Assembly (NCBI GenBank): GCA_017399965.1
Contig: JAFQAP010000002.1
Coordinates: 17,694-81,693, forward strand
Direction: 5' to 3'
DNA: 64,000 bases
Source: Clostridia bacterium
Lineage (GTDB): Bacteria; Bacillota; Clostridia; Oscillospirales; CAG-382
This document shows, piece by piece, positions 33,891-43,602 of the stretch. Made by a program: the position numbers and the translations under genes. The notes below the pieces were generated by a model, which was given only the letters and a program-made list of their open reading frames with translations, did no database searches and was not told the DNA's origin. Position 1 is the first letter of the stretch; each line of letters opens with the position of its first letter.

Positions 33891-33920
33891 TTGCGTTTTT
33901 TCGCCGTAATATGCTATAAT
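33891..33920 (+). promoter_or_regulatory. Promoter of the nucleotidase-kinase / ABC / nuclease operon
   Basis: TTGCGT (33891-33896), 18-bp spacer, TATAAT (33915-33920). It is the only clear promoter seen before the + strand run that ends at 46002. Confidence 0.75.
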
Positions 33921-33990
33921 AATATGAAAAAATGTAATCGGATCATTTATTTGTGCCGTGCTTACACAAATAACCGAAAGTGAGCAACCT

Positions 33991-35103
33991 ATGAACAGAA
34001 GTTTTCGCCTTTCCACAGCGTTGGATGTGGACGATCTCCTGCTGGAGTGTATCCCATACGCTATAAGTCTGGCAAATGAGAAATATAGATTTGACCCGCC
34101 TCTAACGGTACACGAAGTAAACCGCTGGGGCAGAACAGGCACCCGTGCGGACGTGATCTTTGAGTTTATGGACGACCCTCGTTTTTTTGAAAACCAACCT
34201 GTAATAAAGGGTGCAAAGGAATTCGTCCGCAAGCTTTCCCGTATGACGGAGATATTCGTTACCACGGCAGTTTGGCCGGAATATATGACATTGCGCTTCC
34301 AGCGTATCCTGAAGGAATTTCCCGAAATCCCCCAGGACCATATTCTTATGGGTTCCCGAAAAGATATGATCGACGTGGACATACTGTTTGATGACGGTAT
34401 GCACAACGTGCTCAGCTCCAATGCCGCGTATCCTATTTTGATGCGCCGTCCTTGGAATCAGGAGGCGACAGGGATACTTTCTGTAAATAATTACGATGAA
34501 TTTCTTAAATTGGTAGAGATAATTGCCAACGGATACAGCGTAAAGCAGGAACAGCATGCGCTCAGTGAGGGCGGTATAGTTGTCCTTGTGGGTCCATCCG
34601 GCAGCGGAAAAAACGAAATCGCGGGAGAATTGCTTAAGCAGGTTCCGTCTTTTGAAAAACTGATCAGTTATACAACGGATAAAGCAGTGTGCAACCGTGA
34701 GAACGGATGGTATCATTATATCACAAACGAGGAATTCCGCCGCATTTCCGATAACGGCGAATTGTTCGAGACCACTACCTACGCTCATCATTTTTACGGT
34801 TCCCGCAAGGCGGACGTGGAAAATATACTTGCAAGCGGCAAAAACGTGCTCACGGTAATGGATATTTGCGGTGCGATGGCTTTGAAGACCCACTTTCCTC
34901 ACGTGATCACCGTTTACGTAAAGCGGGATAAAAAGGAGCTTATCACCGCTATACTTAACAAGGATTGCACCACCGAGGATAAGGCAAACCGATTATTGTC
35001 GATTTCTGCCGAATCGCGTAATGAGCAGGTGTGTGATTATACCGTTAAGTTTGACGATTGCCTGCAGGCGGTAAAGCGTATCCGTGAAAGACTGTGCGTA
35101 TAA
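33991..35103 (+). CDS. Fusion of a 5'-nucleotidase-like HAD domain and a guanylate kinase domain
   Basis: A 370-residue cytoplasmic two-domain protein. Residues 5-185 are a HAD domain of the NT5C-type deoxynucleotidase family (A-L-D-V-D-D-L-L with Asp12 and Asp14, later D-I-L-F-D-D-G). Residues about 193-365 are a guanylate kinase domain: V-V-L-V-G-P-S-G-S-G-K-N, S-Y-T-T-D, G-W-Y-H-Y-I-T, F-Y-G-S-R, V-M-D-I-C-G. The P-loop ends in Lys-Asn where Ser or Thr is usual, so activity may be altered. I chose the ATG at 33991 with AAAGTGAG upstream. It starts the operon toward the ABC importer. Confidence 0.84.
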   Translation: MNRSFRLSTALDVDDLLLECIPYAISLANEKYRFDPPLTVHEVNRWGRTGTRADVIFEFMDDPRFFENQPVIKGAKEFVRKLSRMTEIFVTTAVWPEYMTLRFQRILKEFPEIPQDHILMGSRKDMIDVDILFDDGMHNVLSSNAAYPILMRRPWNQEATGILSVNNYDEFLKLVEIIANGYSVKQEQHALSEGGIVVLVGPSGSGKNEIAGELLKQVPSFEKLISYTTDKAVCNRENGWYHYITNEEFRRISDNGELFETTTYAHHFYGSRKADVENILASGKNVLTVMDICGAMALKTHFPHVITVYVKRDKKELITAILNKDCTTEDKANRLLSISAESRNEQVCDYTVKFDDCLQAVKRIRERLCV

Positions 35104-35124
35104 CAGGTATACGGAGTGTCAGCT

Positions 35125-35898
35125 ATGAATTTGAGCTTACAAAAAGCAAATTTCGGAAAAAGGATCATTGCCGGAATATTTGACGGAATATTCACGGGAA
35201 TAATTGCCGTTGCAGTTGCGACGGTACTGTCTCTGCTTCTGGGTTACGACGGATATATGTCCGAACTGAATGAGACCTATGAGCGTTACGAAGCGGAGTA
35301 CGAAGTAGACCTTCAGATAACCCGGCAGGAGTTTGATAAACTCAGCGAGCAAGAGCAGGCAGAGTACACAGAAAGGCTCGAAGCGCTGAACCAAGCTCTT
35401 GCAGAGGACGGAGAGGCTGCTTACACCTACAATATGCTTATTAATCTTTCTCTGATCATACTCAGCCTGAGTCTGCTGTTGGGAGTAGTAGCCATAGAGT
35501 TTGTCGTTCCATTGCTTTTCGGCAACGGGCAGACTCTGGGCAAAAAGATATTCGGGATAGGAGTAATAAATTCCGAGCTTATTAAGGTTAATAACGTTCA
35601 GCTGTTTGTACGTGCCGTTTTGGGCAAGTTCGCCATAGAGCTTATGATACCGGTGTGCATAATTATTATGATATTTTTCAATTCCATCGGTATACTCGGC
35701 GCATTCGTGCTTATCGGCATTATAATTGTTCAGGCGGTGTGTGTGGCTGTCAGCCGTACCAATTCTCTTTTGCACGATACTTTGGCGGGTACCGTGGCAG
35801 TAGACCTTGCCAGCCAGCGTATATTCGATACGGCGGAAAAGAAGATCGAGTATATAAATAAGCTTCAGGCAGAGCAGGCAGCGCGCAAAGACTATTAA
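35125..35898 (+). CDS. RDD family membrane protein
   Basis: A 257-residue protein with an RDD domain: N-F-G-K-R-I-I-A-G-I-F-D-G at the start and S-L-L-H-D-T-L-A-G-T near the end, with four membrane helices. An acidic soluble insert of about 70 residues lies between the first and second helices. RDD proteins are of uncertain role; some are Na+/H+ exchange factors. I chose the ATG at 35125, with GGAG 9 bases upstream. It stands 21 bases after the fusion gene and 44 before the ABC genes. Confidence 0.82.
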   Translation: MNLSLQKANFGKRIIAGIFDGIFTGIIAVAVATVLSLLLGYDGYMSELNETYERYEAEYEVDLQITRQEFDKLSEQEQAEYTERLEALNQALAEDGEAAYTYNMLINLSLIILSLSLLLGVVAIEFVVPLLFGNGQTLGKKIFGIGVINSELIKVNNVQLFVRAVLGKFAIELMIPVCIIIMIFFNSIGILGAFVLIGIIIVQAVCVAVSRTNSLLHDTLAGTVAVDLASQRIFDTAEKKIEYINKLQAEQAARKDY

Positions 35899-35942
35899 AA
35901 AGTATATAAAAAAACGTATATATATTTGAAAGGGCGACCAAT

Positions 35943-37046
35943 ATGAAAGTTGTATTGGAAAATCTAACCAAAATATTTCCCAGCCGCGACAAAAAATCCC
36001 AAAACCAAGTGGTAGCTGTCAGCGATTTCAGCTTCGAAATTCCCGACGGTCAGCTTGTTGGCTTGCTGGGTCCTTCGGGCTGCGGAAAAAGCACTACCCT
36101 TTATATGATAAGCGGATTGCAGAAGCCTACCTCAGGTAAAATTTATTTCGGTGATGATGACGTTACCGAGCTTTCTACCGAAAACAGAGGTATAGGTCTG
36201 GTGTTCCAGAATTATGCGCTGTATCCCCATATGACAGTTCAGCAGAACATAATGTTCCCGCTTCAGAACCTTAAGGGTAAAGACAAGCTGTCCAAGCAGC
36301 AGATGCTTGACCGTGCGTATGAAGCGGCAAAGCTTGTTCAGATAGATGAGCTTATGGACCGTAAGCCCAGCGAACTTTCCGGCGGTCAGCAGCAGCGTGT
36401 TGCTATCGCACGTGCTTTGGTAAAAATGCCCAGAGTATTGTTGCTTGATGAACCCCTTTCCAACCTTGATGCGCGTCTCCGCCTTCAGACCCGTGAAGAG
36501 ATCCGCCGTATCCAGAAGGAGACCGGCATAACCACCGTGTTTGTTACTCACGACCAGGAAGAAGCTATGTCTATTTCCGATATCATCGTAGTAATGAAGC
36601 AGGGCGTAGTTCAACAGATCGGCAAGCCCCAATCCGTATATGATGATCCTGCCAATCTGTTTGTTGCAAAATTCCTCGGAACCCCTCCCATAAATGTTCT
36701 CGAGGGCAAGGTTTTGGGCGGCAAAGTTTATATCGGCGATCAGGCGGTGATGAGCGTTAGCGGAGTAGAGGATATGGACGTTTATGTCGGTATCCGTCCC
36801 GAAGGTATCGAACCCGCGCCCGACGGAGTCTTTGAATGTAAGCTCAGCAATGTTGAGGTTATGGGACGTGATGCCAGCGTGGTTTCTACTCATGCAGCAG
36901 CCCTTTCTCCCGTTATCCGTGCCATTATCAGCTCCGACATACGTGTAGATGCTGCGGCAGAAACCGTAAAATACAACATAAAGCCTCATAAATTCTTCCT
37001 GTTCAACAAAGAAACCGAAGAACGCATCTGTTTCGAGGTGAAGTAA
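35943..37046 (+). CDS. ABC transporter ATPase, UgpC/MsmX type
   Basis: A 367-residue ATPase for carbohydrate-class importers. Walker A is G-P-S-G-C-G-K-S-T, the signature L-S-G-G-Q-Q-Q-R, Walker B L-L-L-D-E-P-L, and the switch His in V-T-H-D-Q-E. A C-terminal OB/TOBE-like domain (about 240-365) contains Y-V-G-I-R-P-E-G. This is the MalK/UgpC class. It is followed directly by two permeases and the binding protein, a complete importer. GAAAGGGCG precedes the ATG. Confidence 0.94.
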   Translation: MKVVLENLTKIFPSRDKKSQNQVVAVSDFSFEIPDGQLVGLLGPSGCGKSTTLYMISGLQKPTSGKIYFGDDDVTELSTENRGIGLVFQNYALYPHMTVQQNIMFPLQNLKGKDKLSKQQMLDRAYEAAKLVQIDELMDRKPSELSGGQQQRVAIARALVKMPRVLLLDEPLSNLDARLRLQTREEIRRIQKETGITTVFVTHDQEEAMSISDIIVVMKQGVVQQIGKPQSVYDDPANLFVAKFLGTPPINVLEGKVLGGKVYIGDQAVMSVSGVEDMDVYVGIRPEGIEPAPDGVFECKLSNVEVMGRDASVVSTHAAALSPVIRAIISSDIRVDAAAETVKYNIKPHKFFLFNKETEERICFEVK

Positions 37047-37047
37047 G

Positions 37048-37986
37048 ATGGTTGACAGTAAGAAGCATTGGAAGGCGTGGCTTTATTTATCGCCCGCTAT
37101 CATTCTGTTGCTGGTGTTCACCGTTTGGCCCATATTCAATACATTGCGTATGGCGTTTCTCAACGGTTACGGAAATATGGCGGCTATAGGCGGTCAGACG
37201 TTTGATTTCGGTATACAGAATTTTGTAAAAGTTATAGAATATAAAGAGTTTTTGCAGTGTCTGCAAAATACCGCCATCTTGTGCGTTGCCACCGTACCCA
37301 TTTCCACCGTGCTTGCGCTGCTTATTGCCGTAGCGCTCAATTCCATAAAGCCTCTGCAGAAAACCCTGCAGACTATATTCTTCCTGCCCTACGTTACAAA
37401 TTCCATTGCTATCGGTATGGTTTTCGCCGCAATGTTCAATATAGTAGGTCTTAAGCAGGGAAGTAATATGGCGGATACCTGGGGAATCATAAATAATGTT
37501 ATCCAGTTTTTCGGCGGAGAGCCTATCAACTGGATAAACGCCGGCTCTTCCTATATTGCCAATATGGCGGTAATGATAATTTATATAGTGTGGAACGCTC
37601 TTCCCTTTAAGATACTTATTCTTTTGGGCGGTCTGCAGAGTATAAATAAGCAGTATTACGATGCCGCCAAGGTTGACGGAACACCAAAAAGAAGAGTTCT
37701 TACCCGCATAACCATTCCCTTGCTTTCTCCTATGCTGGCGTACGTTATTATCACCGGCTTTATAGGCGGATTTAAGGAATATTCCAGCATAATCGGTATA
37801 TTCGGCGAAAAAATGGGCCCTGCAGACGATGCAGGCAGACTCAATACCATGGTCGGCTTTGTTTATGACGCATTGGAAAGAGACCGTCAGGGCCGTGCCA
37901 GCGCTGCGGCGCTTATCCTGTTCGCGATAATTCTTATCGTAACCTTGATAAACAACAAGGTTATCAAGAAGCGCGTTCATTATTAG
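37048..37986 (+). CDS. ABC importer permease, MalF type
   Basis: A 312-residue inner-membrane permease with six helices. The EAA loop that docks the ATPase reads Y-D-A-A-K-V-D-G-T-P near residue 210. The start (A-W-L-Y-L-S-P-A-I) is typical of the UgpA/MalF class. It begins 1 base after the ATPase gene stops. The substrate is not revealed by the permease. Confidence 0.93.
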   Translation: MVDSKKHWKAWLYLSPAIILLLVFTVWPIFNTLRMAFLNGYGNMAAIGGQTFDFGIQNFVKVIEYKEFLQCLQNTAILCVATVPISTVLALLIAVALNSIKPLQKTLQTIFFLPYVTNSIAIGMVFAAMFNIVGLKQGSNMADTWGIINNVIQFFGGEPINWINAGSSYIANMAVMIIYIVWNALPFKILILLGGLQSINKQYYDAAKVDGTPKRRVLTRITIPLLSPMLAYVIITGFIGGFKEYSSIIGIFGEKMGPADDAGRLNTMVGFVYDALERDRQGRASAAALILFAIILIVTLINNKVIKKRVHY

Positions 37987-37998
37987 GAGGTGCCGTAA

Positions 37999-38895
37999 AT
38001 GTCAAAAAATAATGCAAATGCAGTAATGCAGGAGCGGGATATACACAAGATCACCGCGGGACAGCTTATAACCCGTATCTTATCCAAAAGCTTCACCTAT
38101 ATATTCCTGCTTATAATGGCACTCATCGTCCTGTTCCCGTTTTACTGGATGATAATTTCCTCACTTAAAACTTTGGCGGAATACCGTCAGGCAATTCCCA
38201 CATTCTGGCCCCGCCAGCTTATGTTTGTAAACTATGTGGATGCGTTTACTACCGCAAATCTGGGCGATCTGTTTCTGAACACCCTGTATGTCGGCTTAGT
38301 ATCCACTTTGCTCAGTCTGGTCATCACCGTGCTTTCCGCTTTTGCCTTTGCAAGACTTGAATTCAAGGGCAAGGAAACTCTGTTCGGTATGCTTCTTGCT
38401 ACTATGATGATCCCCGGCGAGCTGTTCACCATTACAAACTATATCACCGTAAACAGATTGGGATGGATGCACACCTTTACTGCTCTTATAGTACCTTTTC
38501 TGGTAAGCGTGTTTTACATCTATTTGCTTCGTCAGAATTTTATGCAGATACCCAACGAACTGTACCTCGCCGCCAAGGTGGACGGTACTTCGGATATAAA
38601 ATACCTGTGGAAGGTAATGATCCCTCTCTCGCTTCCCACCCTTATCTCCATCACCATTCTCAAGATGATGGGCGCGTGGAACTCGTATATCTGGCCCAAG
38701 CTGGTCGCAAACGACGATGCTCACCAGATGATCACAAACGGTCTGCGCAACGCTTTTACCGATACTTCCGGTCAGGCAAACTATCCTGTGCAGATGGCGG
38801 CGGTAGCTATCGTATCCGCACCTCTGTTTTTGGTATTTTTGTGCCTGCGTAAGTATATTATGTCCGGCGTAAGCCGCAGCGGCATAAAGGGATAA
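37999..38895 (+). CDS. ABC importer permease, MalG type
   Basis: A 298-residue permease with six helices and the EAA loop L-A-A-K-V-D-G-T-S near residue 190. The N-terminal L-F-P-F-Y-W-M segment is the MalG/UgpE signature. AGGAGGTG precedes the ATG, 12 bases after the first permease. It pairs with the MalF-type protein. Confidence 0.93.
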   Translation: MSKNNANAVMQERDIHKITAGQLITRILSKSFTYIFLLIMALIVLFPFYWMIISSLKTLAEYRQAIPTFWPRQLMFVNYVDAFTTANLGDLFLNTLYVGLVSTLLSLVITVLSAFAFARLEFKGKETLFGMLLATMMIPGELFTITNYITVNRLGWMHTFTALIVPFLVSVFYIYLLRQNFMQIPNELYLAAKVDGTSDIKYLWKVMIPLSLPTLISITILKMMGAWNSYIWPKLVANDDAHQMITNGLRNAFTDTSGQANYPVQMAAVAIVSAPLFLVFLCLRKYIMSGVSRSGIKG

Positions 38896-38948
38896 TTTTA
38901 ATTGCAAATAATTTAAAAAACATAAAAACCGAAAGGACAAACAAAGTT

Positions 38949-40370
38949 ATGAGCAAGAAAATCATAGCAGTGCTGTTGAGTCTGGTTATGGTAATGGGCA
39001 TATTAGCCCTGACCGGCTGTAACGCAAACAACTCCAATAATGCGTTTGCCGTTCCCGAAACCGGATTTAATCCCGACGAAGTAGTAGAGATCACCTTTAC
39101 TCACACCATGGGCGCAAAGCTTCAGGAGGTTCTCAATACCTATATTGCAGAATTCAACAAGCTTTACCCCAACATTCACATCACCCATCAGTCTGCGGGC
39201 GGTTGGGGCGATATTAACGGTCAGATCAATACCGAGATCGCAGGCGGCAATCAGCCCAATATCGCTTATTGCTATCCCGACCACGTTGCAATGTACAATA
39301 TTGCAAAATCCGTTGTAACTCTGGATAACCTTATTGCAAGCGATATGGCTATTCCCGGAACCGAAGAAATACTGGGACTTACCGATGCGCAAAAGGCAGA
39401 CTTTATCGAAAGCTATTATAACGAAGGTCTTGCATACGGCGACGGACTTATGTATACCATGCCTCTTAACAAATCCACCGAGGTTTTGTATTACGATAAG
39501 GACTTCTTTACAGAAAACAATCTCACCGTTCCCACCACTTGGGAAGAGATGTGGGAAACCTGCGAAAAGATCCTCGCTATCGACCCCGATTGCTATCCTC
39601 TCGGCTATGACGCAGAGGACAACTGGTTTATTACTCTGTGCGAGCAGATGGAAACCGGCTACACCAGCGCTGAAAACGGCGGCGAATACCTTTTCAACAA
39701 CGATGCAAACAAGGCTTTCGTAAAAGAGCTTCGTGAGTATTATCAGAAGGGCTATTTCACCACTCAGGAGCTTTACGGCAGCTACACCTCCAACCTTTTT
39801 GTAGAGACTACCGATACCCGCTGCTATATGTGTATCGGCTCCTCCGGCGGTGCATCTTATCAGATGTCCAATAACGATACCGCAGACGGAACCTTTGCTT
39901 TTGAAGTAGGCGTTGCACCTATTCCTCAGTATAACGCAGAAAACCGCAAGGTTATTTCTCAGGGCCCCAGCCTCTGCATCCTTCAGGGCGCGTCCACTAC
40001 AGACCAGCAGATACTCGCTTCCTGGTTGTTCGTTAAGTTCCTTTGCACCAACGTTGATTTCCAGGCAGAGTTTTCTATGGCTTCCGGATATATGCCCGTT
40101 CTTAAATCCGTTACCGAAAACGAAAACTACGCCAACTGGCTGGCAAAGGGCAACGGCTACGAATATCTGGTAGCAAAGTGCGTTCAGATCGGTATCGACG
40201 GACGTGACAATTATTTCGTATCTCCCGCATTCAACGGCTCTTCTACCGCTCGTACTCAGGTAGGCGCGCTTTTGCTTAAGTGCCTCAGCGGCGAAGCAGC
40301 AGACGATGCGGCTGTTGATGCTCTTATCAACACCGCATTCCAGGACGCTATCGACGAATGTGAATATTAA
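38949..40370 (+). CDS. Extracellular solute-binding lipoprotein (family 1)
   Basis: A 473-residue lipoprotein with lipobox A-L-T-G-C (Cys24), anchored outside. The body is a sugar-class family 1 binding protein (F-T-H-T-M-G near 55, I-N-G-Q-I-N-T-E-I-A-G-G, M-P-L-N-K-S-T-E-V-L-Y-Y-D-K near 180). By family it should bind an oligosaccharide or glycerol-phosphate-like ligand. Its position before three surface nucleic-acid proteins makes a nucleoside-containing ligand possible, but that is inference only. Confidence 0.9.
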   Translation: MSKKIIAVLLSLVMVMGILALTGCNANNSNNAFAVPETGFNPDEVVEITFTHTMGAKLQEVLNTYIAEFNKLYPNIHITHQSAGGWGDINGQINTEIAGGNQPNIAYCYPDHVAMYNIAKSVVTLDNLIASDMAIPGTEEILGLTDAQKADFIESYYNEGLAYGDGLMYTMPLNKSTEVLYYDKDFFTENNLTVPTTWEEMWETCEKILAIDPDCYPLGYDAEDNWFITLCEQMETGYTSAENGGEYLFNNDANKAFVKELREYYQKGYFTTQELYGSYTSNLFVETTDTRCYMCIGSSGGASYQMSNNDTADGTFAFEVGVAPIPQYNAENRKVISQGPSLCILQGASTTDQQILASWLFVKFLCTNVDFQAEFSMASGYMPVLKSVTENENYANWLAKGNGYEYLVAKCVQIGIDGRDNYFVSPAFNGSSTARTQVGALLLKCLSGEAADDAAVDALINTAFQDAIDECEY

Positions 40371-40378
40371 TTTTCGGT

Positions 40379-41725
40379 ATGAATATTAAAAAAAGCTTTT
40401 TATCAATACTACTTGTGCTTTGTCTTCTGACTGCCTGCCTTGCAGGCTGTCAGAAAGGCGGCACCGACAATTCCGACGATTCGGTCAGCACCGAATTTGT
40501 AGATTACGTTGCAAACACCACGCTTAATATGCAATCCGGCACAAAAAAGCAGGAGGTTACCGTAAAGAGTTATATCGACGGTGATACGACCCACTTTTTC
40601 GTACCCGAGTCTATTGATCCGGACGGAGTGCTGAAAGCACGTTATATGTGCGTAAACACCCCTGAATCTACCGGAAAGATCGAAGAATGGGGCAAAAAAG
40701 CATCCAACTTCACCAAGGAAAAGCTTATGAGCGCAAGCTCTATAATAGTTGAGTCCAACGACGGAAACTGGAACGTGGATTCCACCGGCGACAGATATCT
40801 GGTATGGGTATGGTATATGCCTCAGGGCTCGGATACATACCGTTGCCTTAATCTTGAGCTTATCCAGAATGGTTTGTCTATTTCCTGCGGTACCGTATCC
40901 GATCTTTACGGAGTTGCCGCGTCAAATGCGTTCCAGCAGGCAAAAGCAAACAAGCTTCACGTTTTCTCCGGAGAGAAGGATCCCGAGTTCTTTTACGGCG
41001 ATGCATACGAGATCGACCTTATGGAGCTTCGTACGAATATAGAAAACTACGATAACGCAAAGGTGGCTTTCGAGGGAGTTGTCACATATAACAACAATAA
41101 CTCGGTCTACGTTGAAAGCTACGATGCTTTAACGGATATGTATTACGGTATCTCCGTTTATTACGGCTACGAAACGGGCGCGCTGCTTAATATGCTTAAA
41201 ATAGGAAACCTTGTCCGCATTGTCGGAACAGTAACCTATTACGAAGCAGGCGGCACCTGGCAGGTATCGGGGCTTTCATACCGTGAGTTTAAGCCCGATG
41301 ATCCCGGTAACACCGTTATGGTAAGCGAGGGACATAAAGCGGCATACGTAGAGACAGCTGCAGATCTCTTTGCAAACGGCAAGATAGGTATCGAAATAGA
41401 TTTCGAAGACGAACCGCCTGTTTCCAAGGAATTTGATTACGCCTTCCTCGCAATGAACACCACCGTTAGTATGAAGGATCTCACCGTTGTGGATGTGTAT
41501 ACCACGCATAACGGAGGCGAATCCGACGGCGCAATGACACTCACCTGTGAATCCGACGGTATCGAGATCACGGTGCGTACCATCGTACTTTACGATGAAA
41601 ACGGTGAGCTTATCACCGAATCCGCTTTTCTTGATAAAACCATTGATGTTGTGGGCATCGTGGATTATTTCAGCGGCGAATATCAGATAAAAGTGTTCTC
41701 AACTGATGACATTACAGTACATTAA
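40379..41725 (+). CDS. Lipoprotein with staphylococcal-nuclease-like and OB-fold domains
   Basis: A 448-residue lipoprotein with lipobox C-L-A-G-C (Cys24). Residues about 45-200 are a thermonuclease (SNase) domain: S-Y-I-D-G-D-T, A-R-Y-M-C-V-N-T-P-E-S and D-R-Y-L-V-W-V. These supply the Arg-Glu-Arg catalytic set, but Asn stands where the second Ca-binding Asp of V-D-T-P-E is usual. Two OB-type segments follow (about 215-300 and 350-445). It should cut DNA or RNA at the surface. The ribosome site is weak, 8 bases after the binding-protein gene. Confidence 0.84.
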   Translation: MNIKKSFLSILLVLCLLTACLAGCQKGGTDNSDDSVSTEFVDYVANTTLNMQSGTKKQEVTVKSYIDGDTTHFFVPESIDPDGVLKARYMCVNTPESTGKIEEWGKKASNFTKEKLMSASSIIVESNDGNWNVDSTGDRYLVWVWYMPQGSDTYRCLNLELIQNGLSISCGTVSDLYGVAASNAFQQAKANKLHVFSGEKDPEFFYGDAYEIDLMELRTNIENYDNAKVAFEGVVTYNNNNSVYVESYDALTDMYYGISVYYGYETGALLNMLKIGNLVRIVGTVTYYEAGGTWQVSGLSYREFKPDDPGNTVMVSEGHKAAYVETAADLFANGKIGIEIDFEDEPPVSKEFDYAFLAMNTTVSMKDLTVVDVYTTHNGGESDGAMTLTCESDGIEITVRTIVLYDENGELITESAFLDKTIDVVGIVDYFSGEYQIKVFSTDDITVH

Positions 41726-41746
41726 GAGAACGAAAGGAATAAGAAT

Positions 41747-43579
41747 ATGAAGAAAATTATTTCTGTGGCTCTTTGTCTGCTTATGGCGTTTTCCGTTCTT
41801 ACCGCTTGTAAGGACGAGCAAACTGCGGGCAATGACCTCGAAAATGCCAAGGCGTATCTGGTAAATATGTACCAGACCGGCAGTAAAGACGAGCCTATGG
41901 TCCTGCTTATGGATAAGGACGTTCTTTCTGTCGTTACCATTGACGGCGTGAAATACGACGTTGCCTGGACAGTAACTGTTACCGAAGGCGCTTCCGATGC
42001 TATTAAGGTTGTTGAATCTTCTGTTCCCAACCACGTTAAGATCGACGTTCCCGACCTTCCCGAAACCGATATTCTGTTTACAGCGACCGCTACCGTAAAG
42101 GATGCGGAAGGAAATACCCAGGCCGCAAACTTCAAATATAAGGTTTCCGGTCTTGCAAGCGGTCCCAGCGTGCAGGAGATAATCGATATCGCATACGGTC
42201 TCGCACAGGGCGCTTCCACCGATGTGGCTTATACTCTTACCGGCACCGTAATTTCCATAGATACTCCTTATAGCAGCCAGTACAAAAACGTAACCGTTAC
42301 TATGGAGATCGAGGGATTTGAGGATAAACCCATTCAGTGCTACCGTCTTACCGGCGAAGGCGCAGACGTTGTGGCTGTAGGCGATACCATTACCGTTACC
42401 GGTATTATTATCAACTATAAGGGTACCGTGCAGTACGATGCGGGCGCAAATATCAATGTTCTTGTCAAAGGTGAGGGCAACGGAGAAGTAAGCGAAGTTC
42501 CCGGCGAAGAATCCGATGTTTCCGGCGAAGTATCCGAAGTACCCGATGAAGAATCTCAGGTTCCCGGCGGCGATGTAAGCGAAACTCCCACTCCTGTAGA
42601 GAAGACTCCCGCACAGATCGTTGACGAAGCATACGGTCTTGCAGACGGCGAATCTCTTTCCTATTCCGCAACTCTTACCGGCGTCGTCGTTTCTGTTGAT
42701 GATGCATATGACGAAGAGTTCGGCAACATTACTGTAACAATAAAGATCGAAGGCAAGGATGACAAGCCCATAAAATGCTACCGTCTTACCGGCACCGATG
42801 CGGACCGTATAGCAAAGGGCGATACTATTACCGTAACCGGCGTTATCAAGAATTATTTCGGCACTGTTGAATTCGATTTCGGCTGTGTTCTTGAAAACCG
42901 TGTTGCAGGCGGCGGAACACCTCCTTCCGTACTTACCGATCCCGCTCAGATCATGAATGCCGCTTACGAGCTTGAAAAGGGCGCTTCTATGGAATACGAC
43001 GTAACCCTTAAAGGCGTTGTTACCAAAGTCACCGCTCCCTATGACCCTTCATATAAAAACATCAGCGTTGTTATTGACGTTGAGGGCTCAGACAAAGAAC
43101 TTCTGCTGTACCGTCTTAAGGGCGACGAAGCTTCTCTTCTCGTAAAGGGTGATACTATTACCGTAACCGGCAGAATTATTAACTACAACGGTACTATCGA
43201 AATGGAGGCCGGCTGTACTATCCGTTCCCGCGTTTCCGGCGGCGGAACCGTTCAGACCGCACCTTCCGACCCCAAGGAGATCGTAAAGGCGGCATATGAG
43301 CTTGAGCCCGGCGATGCTCTGCCCTATAAGGCAACTCTTACAGGTACTATCATTTCCATAGATACCGAATACAGCGAACAGTACGGAAACATTACAGTTA
43401 CTATCGAGATCGAAGGCTGTGAAGACCAGCCTATCAAGTGCTACCGTATGAAGGGTGAGGGCGCCGCAGCTCTTAAGGTTGGCGATGTTATCACCGTTTC
43501 CGGTACTATCAAAAATTACCAACATTCTTCAGGCGAGTGCGAAGTTGAATTCGATTCCGGATGCACCTTCGTTAAATAA
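41747..43579 (+). CDS. Lipoprotein with four OB-fold-like tandem repeats
   Basis: A 610-residue lipoprotein (lipobox V-L-T-A-C, Cys21). After an Ig-like N-terminal part, a unit of about 100 residues repeats four times (about 145-245, 289-390, 395-495, 505-610). Each has A-Y-x-L, L-T/K-G-x-V/I and G-D-x-I-T-V-T/S-G-x-I-x-N-Y, the OB-fold pattern of tRNA-anticodon-like nucleic-acid binders. An acidic Ser/Glu/Pro linker follows repeat 1. There is no visible catalytic site; binding or capture of nucleic acid at the surface is inferred. Confidence 0.78.
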   Translation: MKKIISVALCLLMAFSVLTACKDEQTAGNDLENAKAYLVNMYQTGSKDEPMVLLMDKDVLSVVTIDGVKYDVAWTVTVTEGASDAIKVVESSVPNHVKIDVPDLPETDILFTATATVKDAEGNTQAANFKYKVSGLASGPSVQEIIDIAYGLAQGASTDVAYTLTGTVISIDTPYSSQYKNVTVTMEIEGFEDKPIQCYRLTGEGADVVAVGDTITVTGIIINYKGTVQYDAGANINVLVKGEGNGEVSEVPGEESDVSGEVSEVPDEESQVPGGDVSETPTPVEKTPAQIVDEAYGLADGESLSYSATLTGVVVSVDDAYDEEFGNITVTIKIEGKDDKPIKCYRLTGTDADRIAKGDTITVTGVIKNYFGTVEFDFGCVLENRVAGGGTPPSVLTDPAQIMNAAYELEKGASMEYDVTLKGVVTKVTAPYDPSYKNISVVIDVEGSDKELLLYRLKGDEASLLVKGDTITVTGRIINYNGTIEMEAGCTIRSRVSGGGTVQTAPSDPKEIVKAAYELEPGDALPYKATLTGTIISIDTEYSEQYGNITVTIEIEGCEDQPIKCYRMKGEGAAALKVGDVITVSGTIKNYQHSSGECEVEFDSGCTFVK

Positions 43580-43602
43580 AAATACATAAGGAGAAAAAAA
43601 TT

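Noticed and set aside
33958..33990. Earlier start for the nucleotidase-kinase fusion
   Set aside because: The upstream GTG adds 11 residues without similarity and has no ribosome site; the ATG at 33991 fits the domain start.
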